Shown: piece after piece, positions 9,187 through 17,720 of the stretch
Numbering within the stretch: the stretch's first letter is position 1
Layout: each line of letters opens with the position of its first letter
Origin: Lactiplantibacillus paraplantarum
Lineage (GTDB): Bacteria > Bacillota > Bacilli > Lactobacillales > Lactobacillaceae
Direction: 5' to 3'
NCBI RefSeq assembly: GCF_003641145.1
Contig: NZ_CP032744.1
Coordinates: forward strand, 868,001 to 932,000
DNA: 64,000 nt
The notes under the pieces: generated by a model
Database searches by the model: none
What the model was told of the DNA's origin: nothing
What the model saw: only the letters and a program-made list of their open reading frames with translations
Made by a program: the position numbers and the translations under genes

Positions 9187-9195
9187 TGGTATGAT
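9187..9195 (+). promoter_or_regulatory. Extended -10 promoter of the ecf operon
   Basis: TGGTATGAT lies 33 bp upstream of the ecfA1 ATG. No strong -35 is visible. Confidence 0.5.
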
Positions 9196-9227
9196 AATAA
9201 CCATGAATTTTAAGGAAATGAGGGACA

Positions 9228-10073
9228 ATGGTGAGTCCGATTATTAACGTTGAACATTTAGATTATCGTTACCCGCAGCAGGCGGCAGACCAGTTAACGT
9301 TACATGACATTTCTTTTACAGTCATGCCGGGTGAATGGGTCGCCATTGTCGGCCATAACGGTTCTGGTAAGTCGACTTTGGCTAAGAATTTAAATGGCTT
9401 ATTAGCGCCAGCCGCCGGAAAGATTACGGTTGACGGGCAGGTACTGTCTGAAACGACGGTCTGGGATATCCGTAAAAAGATTGGCATGGTCTTTCAAAAT
9501 CCCGATAACCAATTTGTGGGCGCCACGGTGGAAGATGATGTTGCCTTTAGTCTTGAAAACCAAGGCATCCCGCGGCCTGAGATGCTAACGCGTGTGCGAG
9601 CAGCCTTAGCGCAAGTCAATATGCAAGACTTTGCGACCCGGGAACCGGCCCGCTTGTCGGGGGGACAAAAACAACGTGTGGCTTTGGCTGGCATGATTGC
9701 CGCGCGGCCACAGATTTTGATTCTGGACGAAGCCACGTCGATGCTGGACCCGCGTGGTCGCCAAGAAGTATTGACGACGATTCGGGAGATGAAGGCTAAC
9801 TCAGCGCTGACCGTACTGTCGATTACCCATGATATTGATGAGGCTGCCAGTGCTAACCGGGTACTAGTCATTAATGACGGTGAAGTTAAGGAAGAAGGCA
9901 CTCCGGCAGAAATTTTCCAGCATGGTGAGTCTTTAATTAAGATGGGATTAGACATGCCGTATGCAGAACGCTTGAAAGCAGCACTCAAGCGGCTAGGTGT
10001 TCAAGTGCCAACGCAGTATTTAACGGAGAAAGGAATGGCGGACTGGTTATGGCAATTACGTTCAAACAAGTAG
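9228..10073 (+). CDS. ecfA1: ECF transporter ATPase EcfA1
   Basis: 281-residue ABC ATPase. Walker [10 protein letters not shown] near 43-51, Q-loop QNPDNQ typical of ECF ATPases, signature LSGGQKQR, Walker [14 protein letters not shown] and the switch histidine in SITHD are all present. With EcfA2 and EcfT it forms the shared energy-coupling module that powers many vitamin-specific S-components (group II ECF), such as the one at 56.3 kb. The stop codon lies 25 nt inside ecfA2, so the two are translationally coupled. Confidence 0.95.
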   Translation: MVSPIINVEHLDYRYPQQAADQLTLHDISFTVMPGEWVAIVGHNGSGKSTLAKNLNGLLAPAAGKITVDGQVLSETTVWDIRKKIGMVFQNPDNQFVGATVEDDVAFSLENQGIPRPEMLTRVRAALAQVNMQDFATREPARLSGGQKQRVALAGMIAARPQILILDEATSMLDPRGRQEVLTTIREMKANSALTVLSITHDIDEAASANRVLVINDGEVKEEGTPAEIFQHGESLIKMGLDMPYAERLKAALKRLGVQVPTQYLTEKGMADWLWQLRSNK

Positions 10074-10936
10074 ATTTTACTTACCAACCGGGTACGCCGT
10101 TCGCAACAAAGGCGTTAACTGATATTAACGTCACGATTCCCACCGGTTCGTATACGGCCTTGATCGGTCATACTGGGAGTGGTAAATCAACGCTTCTACA
10201 GCATTTAAATGCCTTATTAAAGCCAACCAGTGGGACGGTAACGATTGGTGAACGGGTGATTACCCCGACGACGAGTAATAAGGACCTAAAACGATTACGA
10301 CAACACGTTGGGATTGTCTTTCAATTTCCAGAAAGTCAGTTGTTCGAAGAAACCGTGGCGAAAGATATTGCGTTTGGTCCCCAGAACTTTGGGGTTAGCG
10401 AAGCGGATGCTCTGAAAACGGCGGCTGAAATGCTGTCCTTAGTTGGACTAGATGAATCGCTATTGACCCGTTCCCCATTTGACCTCTCAGGTGGTCAGAT
10501 GCGACGTGTCGCAATTGCGGGCGTCCTTGCAATGCAGCCCCAGGTGCTCGTCTTAGATGAACCCACCGCCGGACTGGATCCGCAAGGCCGCTTAGACATG
10601 ATGGAGATGTTCGCCCGATTACGTCGTGAACGCGACTTAACGGTCGTGCTGGTCACCCATCAGATGGATGATGTGGCCAATTACGCGGATAATGTTATCG
10701 TGATGGATCAGGGGCGGATCGTCAAAACAGGGTCGCCCCGGGAGATTTTTAAAGATCCAGCATGGTTAACGGCGCATCAACTCGGATTACCGAAAACCAC
10801 TGCGTTTGCGCATACGTTGCAAAAACAGGGCTGGCAGTTTGCGGAATGGCCGTTAACAGAAGATGAATTGGCCCAAGCGATTGTTCAGCAATTACCACCG
10901 AATACCCTTGGGGAGGTGGCTACCCATGATGAATAA
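10049..10936 (+). CDS. ecfA2: ECF transporter ATPase EcfA2
   Basis: 295-residue ABC ATPase, the second half of the ECF ATPase pair. Walker [11 protein letters not shown]-loop QFPESQ (the EcfA2 form), signature LSGGQMRR, Walker [16 protein letters not shown] and the switch histidine in LVTHQ are visible. The start overlaps ecfA1 by 25 nt and the end overlaps ecfT by about 10 nt. The C-terminal extension of about 70 residues is usual for EcfA2. Confidence 0.95.
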   Translation: MAITFKQVDFTYQPGTPFATKALTDINVTIPTGSYTALIGHTGSGKSTLLQHLNALLKPTSGTVTIGERVITPTTSNKDLKRLRQHVGIVFQFPESQLFEETVAKDIAFGPQNFGVSEADALKTAAEMLSLVGLDESLLTRSPFDLSGGQMRRVAIAGVLAMQPQVLVLDEPTAGLDPQGRLDMMEMFARLRRERDLTVVLVTHQMDDVANYADNVIVMDQGRIVKTGSPREIFKDPAWLTAHQLGLPKTTAFAHTLQKQGWQFAEWPLTEDELAQAIVQQLPPNTLGEVATHDE

Positions 10937-11726
10937 GCTGATTTTTGGACGCTATATTCCCGGCGAATCAGTGGTCCACCACATGGATCCCCGCGCCAAA
11001 TTATTATTGAGTTTTTACTTTATTGGAATTATTTTTATTGCCAATAATTGGCCGACCTATGTGTTGTTATTTGCATTCACGTTAGCGGCAATTTACTTGT
11101 CCGGTGTCAAATGGTCGTTTTTTATTAACGGGGTTAAACCGTTAATTTGGCTAATCTTATTCACCGTCATCTTGCAAGTACTGTTCAGCGCTAGTGGTGG
11201 CCACGTGTACTTTCAGTGGGGGATTATTACCATCAGTCAACTGGGACTGATTAATGGGGTCTACATCTTCTGCCGGTTCGTGCTGATTATTTTCATGTCA
11301 ACCTTGTTGACCTTAACAACGCCACCATTGGAGTTATCAGACGCCATTGAATATTTGTTGATGCCATTGCGAGCGGTGCATTTTCCGGTCTATGAGGTGG
11401 CCTTAATGCTGTCGATTGCATTACGATTTGTGCCAACGCTGATGGACGAGACGGAAAAAATTATGAATGCACAACGGGCCCGCGGTGTCGACTTTGGCGA
11501 GGGCAATATCTTTCAACAGATGCGCGCCGTGGTGCCGTTACTGATACCACTATTTGTCAGTTCGTTTAATCGAGCTGAAGACTTAGCGACCGCCATGGAA
11601 GCTCGTGGCTATCAGGGTGGTGAAGGCCGCAGTAAATTTCGAATTCTCAAGTGGCACGCGCGTGATACTTGGGCAACCGGCTGTTTTGCAGTATTGACGA
11701 TTGCGCTGATCTTCTTGCGCGGATAA
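10926..11726 (+). CDS. ecfT: ECF transporter transmembrane protein EcfT
   Basis: About 266 residues. I start it at the tandem ATG ATG at 10926/10929 because GGAGGTGG (10912-10919) is well placed; an upstream in-frame ATG at 10863 lies deep inside ecfA2 and would add unrelated sequence. The N-terminus [20 protein letters not shown] is typical of EcfT, followed by several membrane segments. The coupling helices carry the two Ala-Arg-Gly type motifs (AQRARG near 195 and MEARGYQGG near 230) that dock onto the ATPases. It is the membrane scaffold that binds interchangeable S-components. Confidence 0.93.
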   Translation: MMNKLIFGRYIPGESVVHHMDPRAKLLLSFYFIGIIFIANNWPTYVLLFAFTLAAIYLSGVKWSFFINGVKPLIWLILFTVILQVLFSASGGHVYFQWGIITISQLGLINGVYIFCRFVLIIFMSTLLTLTTPPLELSDAIEYLLMPLRAVHFPVYEVALMLSIALRFVPTLMDETEKIMNAQRARGVDFGEGNIFQQMRAVVPLLIPLFVSSFNRAEDLATAMEARGYQGGEGRSKFRILKWHARDTWATGCFAVLTIALIFLRG

Positions 11727-11738
11727 TTAGGACGAATT

Positions 11739-11772
11739 AACGTGGGCATCACTGCTGGTGACCCACGTTTTT
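11739..11772 (+). terminator. Terminator of the ecf operon
   Basis: An 8-bp stem (11739-11746 with 11762-11769), extended by inner pairing, ends in five T. It covers an in-frame upstream ATG of truA at 11758 and so supports the later truA start. Confidence 0.8.
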
Positions 11773-11787
11773 AACTGGAGGGATAGT

Positions 11788-12576
11788 GTGACCACACGGT
11801 ATAAAGTAGTTTTAGCGTATGATGGGACCAACTTTGCGGGCTTTCAACGTCAACCACATCAGCGAACGGTAGAACAGGTCGTCACCAAGGCGGTGAACAA
11901 GATGGCAAAGGACCCGACCGAACCCATTGTCATCTATGGGGCCGGACGGACGGATGCTGGCGTACACGCCTTTGGTCAGACGTTACATTTTGATTTGCCT
12001 TATGAGATCAATCCAGAAGGGGTCCGGCGCGGCTTAAATAGCATGTTGCCCATGGACACGATCATCAAGGCGGTCACGATCGTGCCGAATGATTTTCATG
12101 CGCGTTATGATACCGTCGGCAAACGGTACTGGTATCGAGCTTATCAGGGTGAGTTTGTTGACCCGTTTAAACGGCACTATACTGGCCATTTTAAGTTTAA
12201 TGCGGATATTGACCGCATTCAGCAGGCAATCGGTGATCTGGAAGGACGGCACGATTTTTCGACCTTTGTGGCATCCGGTTCGCAGGCCCACGACCACGTT
12301 CGTGAGATCTATTCTGCTAAGGCGTGGGCGTTACCTGATGAACATGAAATTCAGTTTGAATTTTGCGGCAGCGGTTTTTTATATAATCAAGTTCGCATCA
12401 TGGTAGCGGTCTTGATGGAAATTGGACAAGGGCGGCGTTCGGTGGACTGTATTCCGGCATTGCTCGCTACCAAGGACCGCGAACAAGCCCGTGGAACGGC
12501 CCCGGCTGCTGGACTTTATATGAAAAAAGTGTATTATGAACAAAATGAATTACAAGCTGATTTGATAAAGTATTGA
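11788..12576 (+). CDS. truA: tRNA pseudouridine synthase A
   Basis: About 262 residues from the GTG at 11788, which follows GGAGGGA (11777-11783). The ATG at 11758 lies in the ecf terminator and is unlikely. It forms pseudouridine at positions 38-40 of tRNA anticodon arms. The motif GAGRTDAGVHAFGQ contains the catalytic aspartate, and the start YKVVLAYDGTNFAGFQRQ and the ending RGTAPAAGLYMKKV are standard for the family. The stop codon overlaps the -35 region of the ribosomal protein promoter. Confidence 0.94.
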   Translation: MTTRYKVVLAYDGTNFAGFQRQPHQRTVEQVVTKAVNKMAKDPTEPIVIYGAGRTDAGVHAFGQTLHFDLPYEINPEGVRRGLNSMLPMDTIIKAVTIVPNDFHARYDTVGKRYWYRAYQGEFVDPFKRHYTGHFKFNADIDRIQQAIGDLEGRHDFSTFVASGSQAHDHVREIYSAKAWALPDEHEIQFEFCGSGFLYNQVRIMVAVLMEIGQGRRSVDCIPALLATKDREQARGTAPAAGLYMKKVYYEQNELQADLIKY

Positions 12577-12601
12577 CTTCTGAGGCAAAGTTGGGTAGAC
12601 T
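12573..12601 (+). promoter_or_regulatory. Promoter of rplM-rpsI
   Basis: -35 TTGACT (12573-12578), 17-bp spacer, -10 TAGACT (12596-12601). The -35 overlaps the truA stop codon. Confidence 0.75.
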
Positions 12602-12606
12602 AGTCG

Positions 12607-12684
12607 TTGGTATTGTTTGCCCCACGATAAGCCCCGGAAATCTTATTGAGTGTCAAACAAACACAGAAAATGGAGGAACACAAC
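12607..12684 (+). promoter_or_regulatory. 5' leader of rplM, possible L13 autoregulatory leader
   Basis: A transcribed leader of about 75 nt lies between the promoter and the rplM start. It contains GC-rich segments (GCCCCACG, GCCCCGG) that can fold. Firmicutes often carry an L13-binding leader here, so this is the expected place for one; I could not confirm the consensus fold by eye. Confidence 0.4.
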
Positions 12685-13128
12685 GTGCGTACAACATATA
12701 TGGCTAAACCAGGTGAAATTGATCGTAAATGGTATGTAGTTGATGCAACCGATGTACCTTTGGGTCGTCTTTCAACTGTCGTAGCATCAATCTTGCGTGG
12801 TAAGAACAAACCTACCTTTACCCCTAACGTGGATACTGGTGATAACGTGATCGTTATCAATGCAAGTAAGATTGCTTTAACTGGGAAGAAAGCAGAACGG
12901 AAGATTTATTATCACCATACTGCTTATGCTGGTGGTTTAAAGGAACGGACTGCCGGTGACTTCTTAGCAAAGGAACCAACTAAATTGATTGAAACTTCAG
13001 TTAAGGGTATGCTTCCTCACAACTCTTTAGGTCACAAAATGGGCTTGAAGTTGCATGTTTATGCTGGTGCAGAACATACGCAACAAGCACAAAAGCCTGA
13101 AGTTTTGGACATCACTAACTTAATCTAA
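12685..13128 (+). CDS. rplM: Ribosomal protein L13 (50S)
   Basis: 147 residues from the GTG at 12685, giving [20 protein letters not shown], the standard N-terminus and length. GGAGG sits 8 nt upstream. An in-frame ATG at 12646 would add 13 unusual residues and lies in the leader. L13 is an early assembly protein of the large subunit. It is followed after 13 nt by rpsI, the universal L13-S9 pair. Confidence 0.97.
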   Translation: MRTTYMAKPGEIDRKWYVVDATDVPLGRLSTVVASILRGKNKPTFTPNVDTGDNVIVINASKIALTGKKAERKIYYHHTAYAGGLKERTAGDFLAKEPTKLIETSVKGMLPHNSLGHKMGLKLHVYAGAEHTQQAQKPEVLDITNLI

Positions 13129-13141
13129 GGAGGAAACTACA

Positions 13142-13534
13142 TTGGCTCAAGTACAATATCGCGGCACAGGCCGTCGTAAAGATTCAGTAGCCCGCGTACG
13201 CTTAGTACCAGGTACTGGTAAAATTGTTATGAATGACAAATCTGTTGAAGATTACATTCCATTTGCAGATATTCGCAAGGAATTGTTACAACCATTCGAA
13301 GTAACTGAAACAACTGAACAATATGATGTTTTAGTTAACGTTAATGGTGGTGGCTTCCATGGTCAAGCCGGCGCAACTCGTCATGGGATCGCTCGGGCAT
13401 TGCTCGAAGTTGACCCAGATTTCCGTACTCCTTTGAAGCGCGCGGGTCTCTTAACTCGTGATGCTCGTATGAAGGAACGTAAGAAGCCAGGTTTGAAGAA
13501 AGCCCGGAAAGCTTCACAATTCTCAAAACGTTAA
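13142..13534 (+). CDS. rpsI: Ribosomal protein S9 (30S)
   Basis: 130 residues starting at TTG (13142), set by AGGAGG at 13128-13133 with 8 nt spacing. The sequence [20 protein letters not shown] and the basic tail [14 protein letters not shown] are diagnostic of S9, whose C-terminus reaches the P-site tRNA. It is co-transcribed with rplM; the TTG start is a mild oddity for a ribosomal protein. Confidence 0.97.
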   Translation: MAQVQYRGTGRRKDSVARVRLVPGTGKIVMNDKSVEDYIPFADIRKELLQPFEVTETTEQYDVLVNVNGGGFHGQAGATRHGIARALLEVDPDFRTPLKRAGLLTRDARMKERKKPGLKKARKASQFSKR

Positions 13535-13582
13535 TATTATCCAAAAACGTTGTTTTATCAACATTTTCTGGCTATATGAGAA

Positions 13583-13612
13583 AGCACCTGTCTACGGACG
13601 GGTGCTTTTTTT
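13583..13612 (+). terminator. Terminator of rplM-rpsI
   Basis: A 10-bp stem with one G-T pair (13583-13592 with 13597-13606), a TACG loop and a run of T. Confidence 0.85.
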
Positions 13613-13805
13613 GTCATTTGAGTGAGAAAAAACCACATACCACGTTGGAACGCTCTGGCTTAAAGTTTGGCGAAAGTCTTGGTTCGATCCTGCGATTGGT
13701 GTTCGGCGATATTAGCAAATAGGCGCTAGCATAATAACACAGTTGGACAAAGTAACGCTTTGTTAGCAAAAAAACAGACTGAGATTTGCTCATCTCTAAA
13801 GTGAA

Positions 13806-13840
13806 CCCCTAAGGTTGGACACCAAATCTAACCTTGGGGG
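13806..13840 (+). promoter_or_regulatory. Hairpin at the IS left end before orfA
   Basis: Eleven bases (13806-13816) pair with 13830-13840 (one G-T pair) just upstream of the orfA ATG. In transcripts entering from outside this would hide the G-rich ribosome-binding region, a known way for insertion sequences to avoid being expressed from neighbouring promoters. Confidence 0.5.
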
Positions 13841-13847
13841 TTTTACT

Positions 13848-14375
13848 ATGTCAAAATTTAATTTAGAACTTCGAATAAAGGTCGTTACTGAATACTTATC
13901 TGGTAAAGGTTCACCGTCTCTAGCTAAGAAGTATCGCATTAGCAATCATGCAATCATTCTGGGTTGGGTTCATCGATTTGAGCGGCGAGGTATTGAAGGT
14001 CTAAAAGACCGGTCAATGTCCCAAGAATATTCTAGTCAGTTCAAAGTCGATGTATTAAACTGGAGGAAACGAAATCAAGCTTCGCTTCCAGTGACTGCCT
14101 TACACTTTGACTTGTCGTCGCCAAGTACGATTTGGCAGTGGGAAAAACACTTCCAGGAATCTGGAATAGCGGGACTTGAGTGCAAACGAGGGAATCCTAA
14201 GACCATGGCCAAACACAAGCAGAACAACCCCAAACCTGAAAAACCACAGACTCCAGCCGCAGAATTGAAGCAGCTAAAACAAGAGAATCAAATGTTAAAA
14301 ATAGAAAATGAATTCTTAAAAAAACTCGATGCCTTAGCACGAAAGAAGTCAAAACACACGAACTCATCGAACTAG
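13848..14375 (+). CDS. IS3-family transposase OrfA (helix-turn-helix)
   Basis: 175 residues from the ATG at 13848; an in-frame ATG at 13815 lies in the inverted repeat and hairpin and is unlikely. Two helix-turn-helix units (about 5-55 and 65-110) bind the IS ends. A lysine/glutamine-rich coiled coil (LKQLKQENQMLKIENEFLKK) near the end mediates dimerisation, as in IS150-group OrfA. Seven A at 14318-14324 near its end form the slip site for the -1 shift into orfB. Confidence 0.9.
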   Translation: MSKFNLELRIKVVTEYLSGKGSPSLAKKYRISNHAIILGWVHRFERRGIEGLKDRSMSQEYSSQFKVDVLNWRKRNQASLPVTALHFDLSSPSTIWQWEKHFQESGIAGLECKRGNPKTMAKHKQNNPKPEKPQTPAAELKQLKQENQMLKIENEFLKKLDALARKKSKHTNSSN

Positions 14376-15256
14376 TAGACGAGTTAAGGCAGAATTTTCA
14401 AGTTTCCATCAAACTAGTTCTTAAGGCTGTTCGTATTCCTCGCAGCACGTATTATTATGCTAAGGAGCATCGTGGTCGTAACTTAGATGATTCACAAATT
14501 ATTCAGGCAATTGATGAGATTCGTCAACAAGATCCAAAATATACTCGGAAATACGGGTACCGACGAATAACCGGTGCTTTACATGACGCTTATGGCTTTA
14601 AAATCAATCATAAGCGGGTCTTACGGATTATGCGGGAACAAGACTGGCTATGTGGCGCCTTTAATCGGCAGAAACGAAAGTATAATTCTTACAAGGGAAC
14701 TGTTGGCGTCATCGCCCCAAATCGACTTAAGCGACGATTCAAAACAGATCGGCCTTACCAGAAGTTAGTCACCGACGTCAGTGAATTTCGATATGGGAAC
14801 CAAAGCCAAAATGAACGGGTTTATTTAGAACCAGTCCTCGACCTCTTCAATGGAGAGGTTCTGGCTTTCAATATCAGTGACCACCCGACCGTTGAATTCG
14901 CTTTAAAGCCTTTGAAAGAAGCCCTAAATCAAATACCGGTGTTAGATTATCGGACGACTGTCCATACTGACCAAGGGTTTCAGTATCAGCATCGCCACTG
15001 GCAAAACACGCTTAAAGAGCACCATGTATTTCAGAGTATGTCGCGTAAAGCCACTTGTCTCGACAACGCCGCCATGGAGTCGTTTTTTCACATTATGAAA
15101 GTCGAGGTTATGGATGAACATTTTGAGACCAAAACAGCGCTTATCGAAGCTATGAACGAATGGATAGACTTCTACAATCATCGGCGCATCAAAACAAAAC
15201 TGGACGGCAAGTCCCCGATAAAATACCGGGAACTTACCGTCCAGAAAGCAGCTTAA
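14312..15256 (+). CDS. IS3-family transposase OrfB (DDE integrase), made by -1 frameshift
   Basis: The frame is open from 14312, overlaps the end of orfA and lies in the -1 frame relative to it. The A7 run at 14318-14324 would let ribosomes shift to give an OrfAB fusion. After the shift the protein runs ...KTHELIELVDELRQ, then the HTH_21-type segment RKYGYRRITGAL and an rve/DDE domain with VTDVSEF (first D), HTDQGFQY (second D) and NAAMESFFHIMKVE (E). The ending FYNHRRIKTKLDGKSPIKYR is typical of the IS150 group. All catalytic residues are present. An ATG at 14630 falls inside the domain and is not the true start. Confidence 0.9.
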   Translation: MLKKTRCLSTKEVKTHELIELVDELRQNFQVSIKLVLKAVRIPRSTYYYAKEHRGRNLDDSQIIQAIDEIRQQDPKYTRKYGYRRITGALHDAYGFKINHKRVLRIMREQDWLCGAFNRQKRKYNSYKGTVGVIAPNRLKRRFKTDRPYQKLVTDVSEFRYGNQSQNERVYLEPVLDLFNGEVLAFNISDHPTVEFALKPLKEALNQIPVLDYRTTVHTDQGFQYQHRHWQNTLKEHHVFQSMSRKATCLDNAAMESFFHIMKVEVMDEHFETKTALIEAMNEWIDFYNHRRIKTKLDGKSPIKYRELTVQKAA

Positions 15257-15302
15257 TAAAGTTGTCCAATTTTAAGGGTTCACTTTACTCAATCTGTTTT
15301 TA

Positions 15303-16172
15303 TTATTGCCGCTTAGTTTTCCCAAATGAGAAGACAGCCACGCATCCCAGACCAGTGTGGCTAGTAATGGTGGGACCGATGTGTTCTAGTAACACGTCAG
15401 CCGTCGGTAGCTGGGCCAGTATTTTATCACGCACAGTTTTGGCGGCTTCGGGCGCATCACTAGTTGCGATAATGATGCGCGGATTGTCCTGATTACGCAG
15501 GTCGGCTAGGGTATTATTAACGAGCGTCATGAGTGATCGGCGTCGTGAACGGACCTTTTGAACGGGACGCAAGTGGCCGCTGGGGTCAACATCCATGACT
15601 GGTTTGATCTGTAACAGCGAACCGACCGTGGCAGATGTCCGTGAAACGCGGCCACCGTGATAAAGGTAGTTCAAATCGTTGACAGTAAACCATTGGTGAT
15701 AATACAAGCGATTGGCCGTCAACCAATCAGCTAGTTGTTCGATCGGCATACCAGCATCTCGTTTGTCAATCGCGTCTAAGAGCATTAGACCTTCACCACA
15801 ACAGGCGGCTAATGAATCGACGAGGTAAATCTCAGCTTCTGGATTGGTTTGCATGAGCATCTGTTTGGCCTGTTGGGCGTTGTTAAATGTGCCACTCAAC
15901 CCGGATGAAAATCCGAGATATAAGATCGGCGTATGTGCTTGGACGTACGGCTTGAAAAATTCGATAAACTGGCCGATATTGATTTGAGCGGTCGAAGGCA
16001 TTACGCCATTGTCGATCTGATGATAAAAGTTTTTTAAATCAAAATGATGGCCTAAATCGTCAGCGTACTCCTGATCATCAATCGTGACGTTCATTGAGAC
16101 GAAGTCGACGTGCTTGTCTTTGAGTCGTTGATAAGGTAAATCAACGGTTGAATCTGTTAATAGCTGATACAT
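15303..16172 (-). CDS. DegV family fatty-acid-binding protein
   Basis: 289 residues, full length for the family. The start MYQLLTDSTVDLP with the TDST motif, the YLGFSSGLSGT loop (about 90-100) and the TSHTGLGCVAVF ending near 270 form the fatty-acid pocket of DegV/FakB proteins. FakB-type proteins present fatty acids to the kinase FakA; whether this one does cannot be read from the sequence. The gene ends 15 bp from the right end of the insertion sequence, so any original downstream terminator has been displaced. Confidence 0.88.
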   Translation of the reverse strand: MYQLLTDSTVDLPYQRLKDKHVDFVSMNVTIDDQEYADDLGHHFDLKNFYHQIDNGVMPSTAQINIGQFIEFFKPYVQAHTPILYLGFSSGLSGTFNNAQQAKQMLMQTNPEAEIYLVDSLAACCGEGLMLLDAIDKRDAGMPIEQLADWLTANRLYYHQWFTVNDLNYLYHGGRVSRTSATVGSLLQIKPVMDVDPSGHLRPVQKVRSRRRSLMTLVNNTLADLRNQDNPRIIIATSDAPEAAKTVRDKILAQLPTADVLLEHIGPTITSHTGLGCVAVFSFGKTKRQ

Positions 16173-16358
16173 AACTTTCTCCCTTAAATGTACTTACTTG
16201 TTACATTGTACGCTTATTGTGTGGGGGGAGACAATTAATAACCTAGGTGTTTTCAATCAGTTAAGTATAGTGGACTGCTGGTGGTTGATTAGGAATACCA
16301 GAGTAAAGGTTATTTGGTAATTTTAAAACAGTGAAATTAGATCGGCGCAGGTAACGGA

Positions 16359-17450
16359 TCAGTTGATCAAACGGGGCAGTTCAATTGAAATCAAACGGTC
16401 GATTGGATGAGCTTGTTGGTGTCGATAAGGGGCTGCCCCGGGTTCGTAGAGTAGTTGAGCACGCTTTTGGTGAATGCTAATTTGTTCAAGTTGTGGCGGG
16501 AGACGATAAGCGGCGACAGCATTGCGGCGTCGGTAACGCTGCGTGCGCTGATCGACTTTAAATAAAAACAAGTGTGATGCTTTAGTGCCATGCGACTGTG
16601 ATAATAACAAATAGTGGTGGTAAAAGGCTAGTCCTTGAATGTTAGGCGGTAAGCTGCCATGCCAATCGCTCATAGCTTGGGGTAAGGTGGATTGGTTACC
16701 GGCTGTCTGGCTAGTCAGCTTACCGGCTGCTGTGAGTGGATAACGGACGAGTTGTGTGCGTTGGCCAGACTTGAACTGGCCAACATAGAGGGCGTGATGA
16801 TGATAGGTTAGTAACGAAGCGTTGGTCAAGTCAGGTAATAACCAGCGTTGCTGGTAGTGAACAGCCGCTGAAGTGGTAGGATCAAACTGACGTAGGGCGG
16901 TTAGACTAATACTTACGAGGGCGCCATGGCCGTGTCGGTGACTGCACAACCAAATGCGGTGGTGTGTGGCATCGTAGGCAATGCCACCGACGTGTGGTTT
17001 ACCACGTAGTATTACGGTAGTGCGTAATTGATGGCGATAACGATCTTGAACATACAGGACTGATTGGGTTTGACCCGTGGCATCATAAGCCGTAGTTAGT
17101 TGATAACGGCCAGCGGTGACACTTCCTTGGGGAATCATATTGGTGGAAGTTGTTAACTGGTGGCTAGTGAGATTACGCGTCAGTGTCGTTTGTAATCCCG
17201 GCTGTACCAAGGTTGCTCGCAACATGCCAATGGTATCCAAGTGGGCTAGTTTGATGAGGTCTGGATACTGACGTACAGTTTGGTAGAATTCGGTGGGTGA
17301 GAAAAGTGCGTGCGTGGTCGTCCTATGGGTGAACGTTAGACCAGTCGGTAACATTGGGCGTACGCGACTGGCATTGGCGTTCAGCGGATAGTGCAGTGAT
17401 AGTATTAGGCCCATGAATAAATCTAATGTGAGCTGGTTAATGTGACGCAT
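16359..17450 (-). CDS. Secreted or membrane-anchored protein of unknown function, probable beta-propeller
   Basis: 363 residues from the ATG at 17450, preceded by GGAGG on the minus strand; a longer in-frame start at 17564 adds a tail that does not look like a signal. The start MRHINQLTLDLFMGLILSLH is a probable signal peptide or anchor, with no lipobox. The body shows repeated blade-like strands (VGGIAYDATHHRIWLCSH, QGLAFYHHYLLLSQSH, ISIHQKRAQLLYEP). It is rich in His, Gln and Arg and lacks catalytic motifs I know. I do not recognise the family by name. It is a single gene, with divergent spacing to the downstream dehydrogenase. Confidence 0.6.
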   Translation of the reverse strand: MRHINQLTLDLFMGLILSLHYPLNANASRVRPMLPTGLTFTHRTTTHALFSPTEFYQTVRQYPDLIKLAHLDTIGMLRATLVQPGLQTTLTRNLTSHQLTTSTNMIPQGSVTAGRYQLTTAYDATGQTQSVLYVQDRYRHQLRTTVILRGKPHVGGIAYDATHHRIWLCSHRHGHGALVSISLTALRQFDPTTSAAVHYQQRWLLPDLTNASLLTYHHHALYVGQFKSGQRTQLVRYPLTAAGKLTSQTAGNQSTLPQAMSDWHGSLPPNIQGLAFYHHYLLLSQSHGTKASHLFLFKVDQRTQRYRRRNAVAAYRLPPQLEQISIHQKRAQLLYEPGAAPYRHQQAHPIDRLISIELPRLIN

Positions 17451-17656
17451 CGCGGCCCCTCCTCCCAACTTAATTGCGTTTAATATAGCATGCGGCGCGC
17501 CTGGCCGGGCAGATAGTGAAAGGTTAGTTAAGTGAAAGAAGTCGGTTCTACGATGGAAGTTCAACAGTGGTAGTATGAGCGAAAATCACACTGATAATTA
17601 ATATTAATTTAATGATAGCTTGAATTTTCTAATTTTTAATCGGATAATTAGCGTTG

Positions 17657-17670
17657 TTGAAACGTTTCAA
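17657..17670. promoter_or_regulatory. Palindromic operator-like site upstream of the Ldh2-family gene
   Basis: TTGAAACGTTTCAA is a perfect 14-bp palindrome centred on CG, about 50 bp upstream of the ATG at 17721. It resembles LacI-family and cre half sites but is 2 bp shorter than a standard cre. Confidence 0.45.
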
Positions 17671-17720
17671 GCTTAAATAATAATGATATAAGCATTACAG
17701 TAACGGAGGCAATTATTAAG

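Larger units (their letters stand above)
13797..15287 (+). mobile_element. IS3-family insertion sequence (IS150-like), complete
   Basis: 1491 bp. The left inverted repeat is 13797-13821 and the right is 15263-15287; the 25-bp ends differ at three positions. The flanking CTC at 13794-13796 and 15288-15290 is a 3-bp target duplication. It carries orfA and orfB in the -1 arrangement expected for IS3 members. Both frames are intact, so the element may be active. It sits between the rpsI terminator and the degV gene, 15 bp beyond the degV stop. Confidence 0.93.

Noticed and set aside
13680..13700. GGTTCGATCC resembling a tRNA T-loop
   Set aside because: The flanking bases do not form the five-pair T-stem and no acceptor or anticodon arm is present.
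15160..15492. A frame spanning the insertion sequence end and degV
   Set aside because: It crosses the IS boundary and runs antisense to degV; chance frame.
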